From: UBA11986 sp031402435
Lineage (GTDB): Bacteria > Bacteroidota > Ignavibacteria > UBA10030 > UBA6906
Direction of reading: 5' to 3'
Length of the DNA: 64,000 nucleotides
Assembly: GCA_031402435.1 (NCBI GenBank)
Contig: JANNSJ010000057.1
Span: 1 to 64,000 of the forward strand
Shown piece by piece: positions 35,883 through 46,173 of this stretch. Below the pieces are notes generated by a model. The model was not told the DNA's origin. It was given only the letters and a program-made list of their open reading frames with translations, and did no database searches. Made by a program: the position numbers and the translations under genes. Numbering within the stretch: the stretch's first letter is position 1; each line of letters opens with the position of its first letter.

Positions 35883-36380
35883 GTGATCAAGACGAATCAA
35901 GCGCCGGAACGAAACAAACAGGTCGAGGAGATCATACAGCGGGCCGCCGCCAAGATGAAGCATTGGGGAATAACCGTGACGTATCTGGCAACGCAACTCG
36001 GGGTTTCCCGGCAATATGCCTGGCAGGTGTTGTATTACCGCACACTGGTGTCACGGGCAAAGGCTCTGTTTGTCGAGGCAGCAATTGACTCGATCATTGA
36101 ACGGCAGAGCCACGTACAGTCATTCGGGGATCGCCTCCGCGCTGCGCGAACATCAAAAGGACTGACGTTGAAAGAGGTAGCTGACCGGATTGGATACTCC
36201 TGGGTGGGTGTTGAGCGGTGGGAGAAAAATGTATGCCTGCCGAAACCCGGCGTACTCTGGCATTTGCGTGCGTTGTATGAGGTAGATGAGAACTGGATGC
36301 CACCCGCGATCCAACAATCTCTGCCTATTCCTTCAACCACCCAATGGCAAACAGCGCAAGAACAACGAAGGGTTGCATAA
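35883..36380 (+). CDS. Double helix-turn-helix XRE-family regulator
   Basis: 165 residues from a GTG with GGAGG eleven bases upstream. A first HTH (about 28-60, GITVTYLATQLGVSRQYAWQ) precedes a second, canonical XRE domain (about 80-135, FGDRLRAARTSKGLTLKEVA and GYSWVGVERWEKN). Both halves look DNA-binding, so it may bridge two half-sites or bind as a compact dimer. No ligand domain is apparent. It stands alone, with a strong terminator 22 bases after the stop. Confidence 0.78.
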   Translation: MIKTNQAPERNKQVEEIIQRAAAKMKHWGITVTYLATQLGVSRQYAWQVLYYRTLVSRAKALFVEAAIDSIIERQSHVQSFGDRLRAARTSKGLTLKEVADRIGYSWVGVERWEKNVCLPKPGVLWHLRALYEVDENWMPPAIQQSLPIPSTTQWQTAQEQRRVA

Positions 36381-36402
36381 TATTTTTCCTTCCAGAAAGT
36401 CG

Positions 36403-36440
36403 AACCCCCGTTCAATGATGTTGAACGGGGGTTTCGTGTT
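36403..36440. terminator. Bidirectional rho-independent terminator
   Basis: AACCCCCGTTCAA and TTGAACGGGGGTT form a 13-bp perfect stem with a five-base loop, followed on the plus strand by TCGTGTTTC and on the minus strand by a T/C-rich stretch. It serves the XRE gene and the end of the PorV operon. Confidence 0.88.
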
Positions 36441-36487
36441 TCACAGGAGCTATTGCGAGACAAAGGTTCTTCGTTCTCGCGAACAAC

Positions 36488-37537
36488 TCAGAAGCCCAGC
36501 TTCACCGAGAATACATGATTGTTCTCCAATACCTTCACCGACCTGTAGGCATAGTCGACCGTAATGTCGAGGTTGCCCAGCGCGTAATGAACACCACCCC
36601 CGAACGAGGGGCCAAAGATGTACTTGTTTAGATCCGACTCGGATTCTGAAATATTGTATCCGCCTCTCAGGAATAATATGTCCTGGTATGCGTACTCAGC
36701 GCCGAGCTTGTATTCATCATCGGAGAAATTGTTATTCTGGAACGTTCCCGAAAAGAGTACGGAGTTGTCCCCCTCGAACGATGTTTTGTATCCCAAGCCG
36801 AACTCCAGTGTTGAGGGGAGTTCGAATGATGCCGCCTCAACCTTGTAGAACTGTGGCGGCCTGTTCTGCGAAGCCACAGATGCTTGAGTCAGTAGGCCTG
36901 GCCCATCGAATTTCATCTGCGGGCCGACATTCTTCACAACAACGCCAAGGCTCAGTCCATTGAGACTCGCAAAGTTCTCGTAGATAACGCCAACGTTGAA
37001 TGCAACACCGTTGGCGCTCACATTCCCCATGCGTTCAGAAATGAAATTCGATGTCACCCCTACAGAAATACGATCGCTGAGTTGTCGTGAATACGAAAGC
37101 CCAACGGTGAAGAACTGTGGCCGGAATGTTTTGCCAGTGCCATCGGGGTTTTGCGTACTGGTTTCGATGATATCGCCGATTGCCAGCGACTTGATGCTCA
37201 ACGAAAGCACGCCGAACCCTTCAAACGCAGCTGACACTGCACCGTAGTCGACTCCTATATCAGCAATGTACGACATGTGCGAGAAGTACAAGCCTGCTGA
37301 ACTCGACATTTTCGCCGCGCCGGCCGGATTCCAGAACAATGCTTCGACGCCGCTGCTCGTTGAGATCGTCGAGCCCCCCATACCGATATCACGGGTGCCC
37401 ACGGGGATGAGAAGTTCTACTGCGCCAGCGCTGCCTGTCCGGTTGCCCGCGCTTGCAAGGGCTTTGTCGGGTGTTATCAACGTCAGCGTGACAACAAGTA
37501 TCACGGACGCCCGGAAGATGGAAACGAATTGTTTCAT
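36488..37537 (-). CDS. PorV/PorQ-type outer-membrane protein
   Basis: 349 residues: signal peptide, then GAVELLIPVGTRDIGMGGST and EALFWNPAGAA, the N-terminal motifs of the FadL-like PorV/PorQ family that shuttle T9SS cargo, then a 14-strand-like barrel ending VFSVKLGF. In Ignavibacteria such genes usually follow large secreted proteins and a TonB receptor, as here. It is last gene of the three-gene unit. Confidence 0.82.
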   Translation of the reverse strand: MKQFVSIFRASVILVVTLTLITPDKALASAGNRTGSAGAVELLIPVGTRDIGMGGSTISTSSGVEALFWNPAGAAKMSSSAGLYFSHMSYIADIGVDYGAVSAAFEGFGVLSLSIKSLAIGDIIETSTQNPDGTGKTFRPQFFTVGLSYSRQLSDRISVGVTSNFISERMGNVSANGVAFNVGVIYENFASLNGLSLGVVVKNVGPQMKFDGPGLLTQASVASQNRPPQFYKVEAASFELPSTLEFGLGYKTSFEGDNSVLFSGTFQNNNFSDDEYKLGAEYAYQDILFLRGGYNISESESDLNKYIFGPSFGGGVHYALGNLDITVDYAYRSVKVLENNHVFSVKLGF

Positions 37538-37645
37538 ATTCTTTCACTCCTTTAAGTTGTCTTCTCACAATTGTGCGTTGAGCATTTCCTACCTTGCCTC
37601 ATCCCCCCGGTTTGCGCACGAGAGGATGCAGGAAGGTAGTCCCTA

Positions 37646-40600
37646 TTAGAACCGGTCAAGTATTTGTTGCTCCTGCACAATCGCAATCTTCAGGATCTTC
37701 GTTGCTCCAATGTCAGGCATTTCAATGTGGGCGATGAACAAACCACTCCCCACAGGCAAGCCCGATTCATTGGCAAGATCCCAGCGTTCGAACTGACTTG
37801 TGCTGTTCTTCTCGATGGTCTTCACATTCACGCCTGCAAGATTGAAGATGCGGATCGTGGCGCGCTGCGGTAAATGATTGAACGTAACGAAGCGTTGGTA
37901 CTTGTTCAGTTCCTCCGTGTTTACACCGTAGTAGGGATTCGGGAAGACATTGATCTGACTGACGTCCACCTTTGCAAGGGCAGGATCATTCGTGACCATC
38001 GGCGCTGTGAACGTGAAGACATCAGCCGGCGTGTTCAGATGATTCGCCATGATGAGGAATTCATCCCCTACACTGAATGCAACATCTCCCCGGCGGTTCG
38101 GCGCGCAGAACCACATCATCGGCACCGTCGTGTTCAAAACATCAACTTGCAACGAAGGGTCGGGCGTCTCGCTGTATGGCACATCAAAGATGAAGAACCA
38201 CTCGCGCGGACCATCAGCATCGCTGTTGGAATAAGGGCCGTTCTGCGTGTCGGGCCAGTACTTTCCATCCACTCTCCCTCCCACCGCATTGTTTTCGAGA
38301 AATCCCACCATCAAACGCCTGTTGGTTTCCGTATCATATGCTGCGAACGGCATGTTTCTCTCATATGTCTGAAACGCATAACCCGCGCCCGGATTCAGAA
38401 TATATGGGGCGAACGCCGGTTGGGCAGGAGCTAATGTGGCCCGTCTGAGATAGCGATAACCAAACGATGCTGTCGTATCGTTCGGTGTGGTCAGAGTACC
38501 ATTCAAGTCTGTGGCAGCAAGCTTGATCAAAACGTTGTGCAACCGATCAGGTGTAACGCTGGTCGTACCCAACCAGTTGTTGAATGCCATCCCCATTGCT
38601 CCACTGAAGCCTTCCATCCCCAAACCATCCGCGTTGGCGAATGTCCATCGCCGTTCGCCGCTGGGAATGTCGAAGTCCTTCATTCCTGCAGGAGGTCCGG
38701 CAACCTTTACCTGCAGTCCGTCAGCAACGAAATAGTCATCATCACCTGTCTGGTTACTCTGGTGCGAGAGTAACATTCGAGACATAGTTTCATCGCTCAG
38801 GTTCCAGAACGTGTGAACCTCAGGGCCATGTTCGGTGAGTACGGTTGCAGTGTCGAATGTAACCTTGTACGTGTGTCCCGTGAGCCTCGTCGGATCGACA
38901 ATGAGCGGAGTTGCAGTACCATCACTGCTGCCAGTGTGATTCACTGCGTGGAGTGTGTCCCCGTAACTTGCAGGATACCGCGTCCCGGGATTGGCATTGT
39001 GTGGAACAACTGTAATGATCGCGAGCGGGTTCTCGAGATTGTTCGGAACAACATTCGGATCGGGATTGTAGCTGTACGATGTTACAGCGTAGTAGTACCG
39101 GACACCGTTGATGAGCGGGGTATTGCCGCGTACAGCATCGTTCCTGATACTGATGAATCTCTTGATGCCACTATCTGTCCCCAACTGTACGATCTTGTTG
39201 GCAATAACACCAATCGCAGGATCGAAGACTTGATCGGTAATGCGAGTGATGCCATCAGCCGCGATATCGAACGTCGCAACACGCGCAGCGTCCGAGATCG
39301 ACGACGACGCTGAAGGAAGTTGGTACACGTTGTACCCTTGAAATCTGAAACCCCTGTTGTCGGACGCTTCCGTCGCCTGGACAGCAGCAATGTCGTTCCC
39401 CCAGTTCAATAGGATCTCCCGATCGAGTTCTGTTGCTACGGGACTCGGCTGGGGCGGAGGAGAAGGAAGCTGGAAGAAGTTGTCGTACGCAAGCTGGGCT
39501 GACTTGTCAAAGAATTTCAACAGCCCGATTGCAGTCAATCTGCTGACGCCCGGAATGGCGCCGCCGGCAATCTCGGCAACCACAACTTCCTGCGTGTCGC
39601 CCGGGGCCATCGTAAACGACCCGGATGCGAGGCCAATGCGCCTGTCGCCGGGTGGCTGCACCTGGCCATCAACCCAACCACTCTGGGTCTGCGCATCGCC
39701 GGCAAGTGCAAATGTTGTTGTAGCACCGCTGGGATCGACAAACAACTGACCTGTCAATCCTATCCTTCCTCTAAAGAAATTGTAGAACTGCGTCGCTCCC
39801 GCAGGATCGCCTTGCGTGGGATCAGTGACGGAGGGATCTCCCCGGCTGAAATAGAAAAATGAGGTCATGGGAAGATTCTTCGCGTTGTGTCTCACCCCGC
39901 CAAGAAAGATTGCCGAATCACCGGCTGATGGGACAACAGGGCCCTGAAAGAAATCAAATCCGAGCGCGGGAGGCGGAAGCGGATTGTATGTTGCATCCAC
40001 ATTCGCCCCATTGTAGACAAAGCCAAGGCTCAACGTTGTGTCGCAACCTGCATAATCATCAGTCGCATTGCCGAGATCAACGTCAGACCATTGACACACG
40101 TACATGCTATCGAAACGGGTCGTGCTCTTGTTGACGAGAAGATACTTCTTGAAGAACATGTTTCCGAGCGCACCCTCCTGAGCATACGCCCATACAGTCA
40201 CCTGCATCTCAATTCCCAACGGCTGTGAACCATACAGGTTTGTGGTGTTTGTCGGATTGAGATCGTTTGCAACAAACCAGATTGTTTGATCCGATCCTTT
40301 TACCCCCGGAATGTCGACTGAAGGATTGTAGACACCGTTGCTGTCCACGTCATTAAATGGAGCGCCGTCGCCAACCGGCCATTCATTCCAATCAAGTTCG
40401 TATTGTGCGCGAATGTCAGCCGCCGTTGCACCTTCATCCCGAATTTCATTCGAGAGATCTGCGGTCCGGTAGTCGCGACGCACACGATAGATCCGGTTCT
40501 TCGGTAGGTTCGGATCCTCCGGCAATCCGGTAGGAAGAATTTTCCCTGCCTGCAAACCACTCCGGTACGCAGACCCGCCAACACGCACTTGAGGGTCACC

Positions 40601-40882
40601 GGCGATCTTCGCTCCCCACAAAAATCCTGTTTCAAACGCGGCAGTTTTCCTGCTTCCTTTGGGAAACACGAGGCCAGAATTGACCTGCTGTATGTCGATA
40701 TCAGAAATGCCGTCGTTCCTCAGTACGGTTGAAATATTGTTGATGTTGAGATACGTGGCAGAAGGCGTGCCCAATAACCTGGCCGCACCGGGCTGGCGTC
40801 TGTTCTTGTCTGCACCGAAGGAGTTCAGTGCAAGCGACACAGAGAGCAGTACCAGAAGAAAGATTCGGATTCTTGTACGCAT
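37646..40882 (-). CDS. Large secreted protein with variant T9SS sorting domain
   Basis: 1078 residues with a signal peptide (LVLLSVSLALNSFG) and no domain I can name with certainty; beta-rich segments with Fn3-like stretches (about 500-700). The tail INVFPNPYYGVNTEELNKYQ, then RIFNLAGVNVKTIEKNSTSQ is a variant T9SS type A domain ending KILKIAIVQEQQILDRF. It lies between an Oar-like TonB receptor and PorV, an arrangement common in Ignavibacteria. Start chosen at ATG 40882; a second ATG two codons earlier is possible. Confidence 0.78.
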   Translation of the reverse strand: MRTRIRIFLLVLLSVSLALNSFGADKNRRQPGAARLLGTPSATYLNINNISTVLRNDGISDIDIQQVNSGLVFPKGSRKTAAFETGFLWGAKIAGDPQVRVGGSAYRSGLQAGKILPTGLPEDPNLPKNRIYRVRRDYRTADLSNEIRDEGATAADIRAQYELDWNEWPVGDGAPFNDVDSNGVYNPSVDIPGVKGSDQTIWFVANDLNPTNTTNLYGSQPLGIEMQVTVWAYAQEGALGNMFFKKYLLVNKSTTRFDSMYVCQWSDVDLGNATDDYAGCDTTLSLGFVYNGANVDATYNPLPPPALGFDFFQGPVVPSAGDSAIFLGGVRHNAKNLPMTSFFYFSRGDPSVTDPTQGDPAGATQFYNFFRGRIGLTGQLFVDPSGATTTFALAGDAQTQSGWVDGQVQPPGDRRIGLASGSFTMAPGDTQEVVVAEIAGGAIPGVSRLTAIGLLKFFDKSAQLAYDNFFQLPSPPPQPSPVATELDREILLNWGNDIAAVQATEASDNRGFRFQGYNVYQLPSASSSISDAARVATFDIAADGITRITDQVFDPAIGVIANKIVQLGTDSGIKRFISIRNDAVRGNTPLINGVRYYYAVTSYSYNPDPNVVPNNLENPLAIITVVPHNANPGTRYPASYGDTLHAVNHTGSSDGTATPLIVDPTRLTGHTYKVTFDTATVLTEHGPEVHTFWNLSDETMSRMLLSHQSNQTGDDDYFVADGLQVKVAGPPAGMKDFDIPSGERRWTFANADGLGMEGFSGAMGMAFNNWLGTTSVTPDRLHNVLIKLAATDLNGTLTTPNDTTASFGYRYLRRATLAPAQPAFAPYILNPGAGYAFQTYERNMPFAAYDTETNRRLMVGFLENNAVGGRVDGKYWPDTQNGPYSNSDADGPREWFFIFDVPYSETPDPSLQVDVLNTTVPMMWFCAPNRRGDVAFSVGDEFLIMANHLNTPADVFTFTAPMVTNDPALAKVDVSQINVFPNPYYGVNTEELNKYQRFVTFNHLPQRATIRIFNLAGVNVKTIEKNSTSQFERWDLANESGLPVGSGLFIAHIEMPDIGATKILKIAIVQEQQILDRF

Positions 40883-40913
40883 ATGCATCACTTCTTTCTG
40901 TTGGATGGATGAG

Positions 40914-43900
40914 TTAATAGTCTAAACGGACACCAAGTCGCACTTGCCGCGGCGGGCCATTAAACAATGGCGACGTCGCAAGGAAGGGAGCTCCCTGGTA
41001 CTGTTCGGCATAGTCGATATTGATCGCCCTGTAAAGCGATGCATACTGCTGGCCGTATGTATTGATTAATCGTCCGCCAAGTTCCGGATTGCTCAGGTAG
41101 CCGTCGTCGTCTGTTGTACCGGTTCGGAGGAACACGTTCTGGATGTTTCGTGTATCGAACACGTTAATCACGAAGAGATACACGTTGGCAGAAAGGCGAT
41201 CAAAGAGCTGGAACGTCTTGTCGATGCGGAGATCCACCTGGAACACCGCCGGAGTTGTCGATGAGTTGAGCGCCTCAATCGGTTGTCGATCACGGGCATC
41301 GGCTTCGAGGCTTTGTCCACCAATCCCGCGAGTAAACGGATGGCCGCTATTAAAGGTGAACAGCATTGAAATGCCTGCCTGTTCGAGTGCCGGTGGGCCG
41401 TCGTTCTTTGCAAAATGATAATCCACGTTCACACTGCCGCGTGCCGCATTGTTGAATTCGAGTGGTGTAACATATTGAGGCCTGAACACCGTCACCCCAT
41501 CAAGCGGCGCATTGACAATCCCACGATTCGAGTACGGGAATGAACCTGTGCCGCGCGCATCCTGGAATGAAAGCGACGCATTAACCTGCAATCGTTTTTG
41601 CCGTCGCATGTTGAACGTCAGCTCGACGCCCTTCGTGGTGGCAAAGTCACCATTGGCGAGTATGGAGTACGCGCCAAACGGTGAGCCCGGCGCAGTATAC
41701 TGCTGCTCGGTGACAATCTGATCCTTGATGTCCTTGTAATACGCAGTCACGTCGAACGAAGCGAACTCACTGATCTGCTGCGTGAAGCCGATCTCGTATT
41801 GCGTCGTGCGTGTCGGGCGCACATTGAAACCCACAGGATTGCCGATGAAGAACCCACCGCGAACGTTTGCACCCGTGGCATACAATCCCTGGTAGATATC
41901 ACGTAAGCGTGACTGCTGAACGAACTTGCCGAATTGTGTATGGAATACCGTTCGATCCGTAACCGGAAACGATAACCCAATACGCGGGCTGATGGAACTG
42001 AAGGTCGGGACTTTGACAAGTCCTGCTTCATCGATTCTTCCACTCACCTTGTCGATTGTCCGCTCAGGGCGTGATGGATCAATGAACGATTTGTTATCGG
42101 TGTTGATGTAGTCATAGCGAATACCGACGTTGACAACGAGATCAGCGTACTCGATCTTGTCCTGAACATAGGCCGAGGCAAAAACCGGATGTTTCGGTGC
42201 GGCAACACCTGAAGCATCACTCTCGTTTCCAAACACATCATACCCGAAGTTATTTACGCCGGCGTTGATGAACACTTGCTCCCGGCTCACTTTGTTGGGG
42301 CTGTTTGCTGGCAATGCATCATTGATTGCCAGGAGGTTTGCAAGTGACATCACCGCATTGTTGTTCCATGAATAGTTACGCATGGTATAACGCTGGAAGT
42401 CACCGCCAACTTTGATCGAATGTTCTTTGCCAACCTGGGAGTAGAGCGAGCCCGTCAGCGAAATGTTTGTCCGTTTCAACCTCGCGAAATCCGAGACCAC
42501 GTCACCGGGAGCGTTGAATCCGAACACAAGCACATTCAACGGTGTCGGCCGTTGATACCTGCCTATGGTTCCTGTTCTAAGATCGTTGGCATTGCGGTGC
42601 CATGTCACCCCCACAGCGGCATTAGCAGCACTGTCGCCATACGACATGAAATTGTCTCTCAGAAGCGGATCCAGATTCTTTTGCGTCTGAACAAAATATC
42701 CGGCAGTAACTTCGTAAAATGTTGTGGGACTGACTAGGTGTGTGATCTTCAGACTCCCCGCCCCATTCTTCTGATCCACCTCTTCAATCCTGTTGGTGTT
42801 CAGCATGTTGGCAATGTTACCGGGATTCCTATTGTTGTTGAATGAATTAAACGATGTGGATGTTGAGTACGTCCCTGCCAGACGGATTGTCAACGGTTTG
42901 AAATCCATTGTCAATGTACTGGTGCCGGTATATTGCTGCAGAGGGTTCTTGGCCACTGCTCCGGCGGCATAGTTGAAATCTATCGTGTCACCTGAAGTCG
43001 GATCGCCGATGCGGCCAAGGTTTACCCCTGGATAGGGTTGCGGTGACTGGTCCCGCTGATAGTTGTAGTTGAATAGACCGAAAAACTTGAAACGTTCATC
43101 CAGTAGCGGCCCACTCAGCGTTCCAGTCAACTCGTTATAGCCATACCAGTTTGCCCCAAGTCTCTTATCCCCGTCAAATGCTTTGCTCCTGCCCTTGAAT
43201 GTGATGTTATCCGTAACGTACTGCAGGCTCGCCTTCACCTCAGACGTTCCCGTTTTCAATTGTTGTTGGACGATCCCTGAATTTGCACCGCCAAACTCCG
43301 CATTGTAACCACCAGCCTGCACCTGAATTTCTTCCACAGCATCCTGCACAAGGTTCACTGCCCGTCCTCCGAGCATGGGGTTGGTAATGGAGACGCCCTC
43401 AAGATAAAACCCCACTTCGTCCTGCCTTCCACCCCTGATATACAACGTATTATCCTGCAGCACGACACCCGGAGAGAGCGCAACAACGTTGTTGATTCCA
43501 CGCACCGGCAACGAGTTGATGTCTTCACTCGTTGTTATGCGTACCGCATTCGTTGCGTTCTTGTTCACGATCGGGCGCTCGGCCACAATCTCAACCGCCT
43601 GCAGTGAGATCGCCTCCGACGTGAGCGCAATATTCATCTCCGTCGTCAGGTCGTTATTGACGCGTACATTTGAGATCGTCGTCGATGAATATCCCACATA
43701 CCCCGCTTTCAATGTGTAGGTGCCTGCCGGGACGTTGAGAATGGTATATTCACCTTCAACGTTCGTTGGAGCACCAAGGGTCGTCCCTTCAATCTGGACA
43801 GTCGCACCCACGAGAGATTCCTTACTCTCCTTATCGACAACCTTCCCTTTGATTTTTCCCGTGGTGCCTGCAACAACTGTTGCTGATACCAACAAGGAAA

Positions 43901-43931
43901 GAACCAACAAAAACAGTAGTTTACGTTGCAT
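40914..43931 (-). CDS. Oar-like TonB-dependent receptor with carboxypeptidase-like domain
   Basis: 1005 residues from ATG 43931 (AAGGAG upstream). Signal peptide, then a carboxypeptidase regulatory-like domain (about 20-105; GKIKGKVVDKESKESLVGAT), a plug (about 110-240; LPVRGINNVVALSPGVVLQD, YIRGGRQDEVGFYLEGV) and a long barrel. This is the architecture of SusC/Oar-type proteins that import large substrates or, in Myxococcus, assist protease secretion. It starts a three-gene unit with the 1078-residue protein and PorV. Confidence 0.92.
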   Translation of the reverse strand: MQRKLLFLLVLSLLVSATVVAGTTGKIKGKVVDKESKESLVGATVQIEGTTLGAPTNVEGEYTILNVPAGTYTLKAGYVGYSSTTISNVRVNNDLTTEMNIALTSEAISLQAVEIVAERPIVNKNATNAVRITTSEDINSLPVRGINNVVALSPGVVLQDNTLYIRGGRQDEVGFYLEGVSITNPMLGGRAVNLVQDAVEEIQVQAGGYNAEFGGANSGIVQQQLKTGTSEVKASLQYVTDNITFKGRSKAFDGDKRLGANWYGYNELTGTLSGPLLDERFKFFGLFNYNYQRDQSPQPYPGVNLGRIGDPTSGDTIDFNYAAGAVAKNPLQQYTGTSTLTMDFKPLTIRLAGTYSTSTSFNSFNNNRNPGNIANMLNTNRIEEVDQKNGAGSLKITHLVSPTTFYEVTAGYFVQTQKNLDPLLRDNFMSYGDSAANAAVGVTWHRNANDLRTGTIGRYQRPTPLNVLVFGFNAPGDVVSDFARLKRTNISLTGSLYSQVGKEHSIKVGGDFQRYTMRNYSWNNNAVMSLANLLAINDALPANSPNKVSREQVFINAGVNNFGYDVFGNESDASGVAAPKHPVFASAYVQDKIEYADLVVNVGIRYDYINTDNKSFIDPSRPERTIDKVSGRIDEAGLVKVPTFSSISPRIGLSFPVTDRTVFHTQFGKFVQQSRLRDIYQGLYATGANVRGGFFIGNPVGFNVRPTRTTQYEIGFTQQISEFASFDVTAYYKDIKDQIVTEQQYTAPGSPFGAYSILANGDFATTKGVELTFNMRRQKRLQVNASLSFQDARGTGSFPYSNRGIVNAPLDGVTVFRPQYVTPLEFNNAARGSVNVDYHFAKNDGPPALEQAGISMLFTFNSGHPFTRGIGGQSLEADARDRQPIEALNSSTTPAVFQVDLRIDKTFQLFDRLSANVYLFVINVFDTRNIQNVFLRTGTTDDDGYLSNPELGGRLINTYGQQYASLYRAINIDYAEQYQGAPFLATSPLFNGPPRQVRLGVRLDY

Positions 43932-44329
43932 TGTACGTCTCCTTATGACTTGACGGAAACAGGTTCTCTTCTTCGAGAGCATATGTATCCTCTCTACTCG
44001 AAGGAGAGCGCTGCATAGAAGTGTATATGTTGCGGATGGTGTGAAGATTTGGAAAGGTGTAGCAAGTATGTCTGTCGGATCACCTCCGATCTGAGTATGA
44101 ATTCACATGTGCGGATTATCCTCACGCAACATACGCGATGAATTGTCCAAACCAAAAGTGAATGTGATGAAGATGTCGCGCTGCGGGATGAATCGTTAAA
44201 GCATCGTGATGGGATTGGGACGGGAGGAGATGGCGTGTGATGAGGTGAGAGGATAAAATGAGTTTACACATGCAACAATGTTTTGTGTTTGCATTGTAAT
44301 CAATATTGACTGGACCATGTCAACGTAGC
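43932..44329. other. Intergenic upstream of the TonB receptor
   Basis: No gene is supported. A GCGGGATGAAT element (44183-44193) resembles elements near the LytTR genes at 48.7 and 50.7 kb. Confidence 0.35.
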
Positions 44330-46072
44330 TCATTTCAGAAGCATCATTGTTCGCGTAAGGCTCCGCTCACCTGACGTAAGCCGATAGAAATACACTCCTG
44401 ATGGATAAAGACCGCCATCGAATGAAACCGTATGCTCGCCAGAATCAATATTGTCGTTGAGCAATGCGGAAACTTCCTTCCCCAACACGTCATACACTAT
44501 CAGACTCACAAACCCTGAACGTGGGACGTTGAACTTGATGCTGGTACTCGGGTTAAACGGATTGGGATAGTTGCCGATGAGACGAAAACCGTCAGCGACA
44601 GTTGCTGCGTGTGTCCCCACAGAAGCGATGCCACCATTTTCAGTTATCGTGATGAACCGGTTCGGAGTAACGCTTGTAAACACACTGGTTCCTCCGGCAG
44701 GCCAATCAACGCGTATCGAATCAATATCGGTAGCATTGCCAAGGCCGAAATGAAGGTCCAGGTTCTGACTGTTATATCCGGATTGGGCAAGCACTTCCTG
44801 CACTTGCCAGCTCGCAATCCCATTGACTGTCGCCTTCAATCGTACTTTTGTTCCGATCGCTGTCTTGTTGGATAGTGACCCGACACACCTGATGCTGATC
44901 CAGGCATTGCTGTTGCCGCTGTTCATGTAGAGAAAATTCTGCTGGTTCAGCCGGTTTGCTACGAACATATCAAGTTGACCATCCCGGTTGTAGTCACCCC
45001 ACACACAGCCAAATGAATTGCCGCCATCATTCACGATGGATCCTGACGTGACTTTGGTGAATCGATAATCGGGTGGGCCGTTATTCACATACAATGCGTT
45101 GTTGCCACCGTCATTGGCCACAAACAAGTCAAGGTCACCATCGTTGTCAATGTCACCCCAACTGCTTCCCACCGAGTTGCCGCCATCGTTCGATACAATT
45201 CCCGTATCGATGCGTGTCAACGTAAAATTGGGCGGGCCACTATTGTGGTAGAGGATGTTGTTCTGATTGAGATAGTTTGCGACAAAGAGGTCGAGGAACC
45301 CATCATTATCATAGTCGCCCCAACTTGCTCCAAGCGTAGCCCGTCCATCGGGAATCACGATCTTAGCGAAAGATCCACTGCCAGTGCTTCGGTAGAGAAA
45401 GTCGTTATCCGTGCCCGAGTTGCCAACGAAGAGGTCTGGAGAACGATCGTTGTTGTAGTCCGCCCACGCGCCAACGATGGAGAAACTGTTATCCACGACA
45501 ATTCCTGTATCGATCTTTGTGAACGTGTAATTTGGTGAGCCGTTGTTCAGATACAGGAAATCGTTCCCGCTAAAGTTTACCACATACAAATCTAGGTTTC
45601 CATCATTGCTCACATCCACCCAACTGCTGCTGTTGGAATTCGCGATGTCTGTTACCACGCTGCCCGTCGTTATCTTCGTGAAGACTGTGTCACCGGTTCC
45701 GCGATACAGGAAGTTTCCGAAGTTGTTCCGGTTCGTGACAAACACATCGAGGTTGCCATCATTATCATAGTCGCCCCACGTACTCCCGATAGACGACCCG
45801 CCGTCGTTCACAATTGCGCCTGTGACAATCTTCCGGAAGTTGCCGTTGCGAAGGTTGAGATACAGAGAGTTGTTCTGGCTCGTCAGATTGCCGTTCGAGA
45901 CAAAAAGGTCGGGCCAGCCGTCTTTGTTCACGTCAATCCAACTGCCGCCGCCACTTTCGAACTGATCAGTCACGACCGGGTTTGTAGGGTCGGTAATTCT
46001 TATGAACGACTGGCCTGGAAGAATACTGCCACAGAACAACAGCGCGAGCAACAGAACTGACGGCTTGTTCAT
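44330..46072 (-). CDS. FG-GAP/VCBS-repeat protein with ASPIC/UnbV and T9SS domains
   Basis: 580 residues with a signal peptide. FG-GAP/VCBS repeats of type GDYDNDGFLDLFVANYLNQN (about 30-380) form a beta propeller. An ASPIC/UnbV domain (about 395-475; AIGTKVRLKATVNGIASWQV, then LHFGLGNATDIDSIRVDWPA) is followed by NYPNPFNPSTSIKFNVPRSG to MMLLK. It is one of three such paralogues in the window and is predicted to be a surface-attached, calcium-stabilised propeller. Start ATG 46072 has AAGGGAG. The candidate RNA element lies in its leader. Confidence 0.9.
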   Translation of the reverse strand: MNKPSVLLLALLFCGSILPGQSFIRITDPTNPVVTDQFESGGGSWIDVNKDGWPDLFVSNGNLTSQNNSLYLNLRNGNFRKIVTGAIVNDGGSSIGSTWGDYDNDGNLDVFVTNRNNFGNFLYRGTGDTVFTKITTGSVVTDIANSNSSSWVDVSNDGNLDLYVVNFSGNDFLYLNNGSPNYTFTKIDTGIVVDNSFSIVGAWADYNNDRSPDLFVGNSGTDNDFLYRSTGSGSFAKIVIPDGRATLGASWGDYDNDGFLDLFVANYLNQNNILYHNSGPPNFTLTRIDTGIVSNDGGNSVGSSWGDIDNDGDLDLFVANDGGNNALYVNNGPPDYRFTKVTSGSIVNDGGNSFGCVWGDYNRDGQLDMFVANRLNQQNFLYMNSGNSNAWISIRCVGSLSNKTAIGTKVRLKATVNGIASWQVQEVLAQSGYNSQNLDLHFGLGNATDIDSIRVDWPAGGTSVFTSVTPNRFITITENGGIASVGTHAATVADGFRLIGNYPNPFNPSTSIKFNVPRSGFVSLIVYDVLGKEVSALLNDNIDSGEHTVSFDGGLYPSGVYFYRLTSGERSLTRTMMLLK

Positions 46073-46097
46073 GATGTCTCCCTTGAGGATGGTGTGC

Positions 46098-46159
46098 ATG
46101 CCCGGCGCAACCGATGCGGCGTCACCATCCACCACCGCACCGATTGCTTATCCGGACAC
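46098..46159 (-). ncRNA. Candidate structured leader RNA, copy A
   Basis: Minus strand: GTGTCCGG (46159-46152) pairs with CCGGGCAT (46105-46098) including two G-U pairs. Inside, CGGTGCGG pairs with CCGCATCG around TGGTGGATGGTGACG. It fills the gap between two T9SS-cargo genes and ends 25 bases before the start codon of the downstream one. It shares 35 of 40 bases of the conserved part with copy B at 58.3 kb, with stem changes that keep pairing. Confidence 0.4.
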
Positions 46160-46173
46160 ACGTCGAAGGTGAT

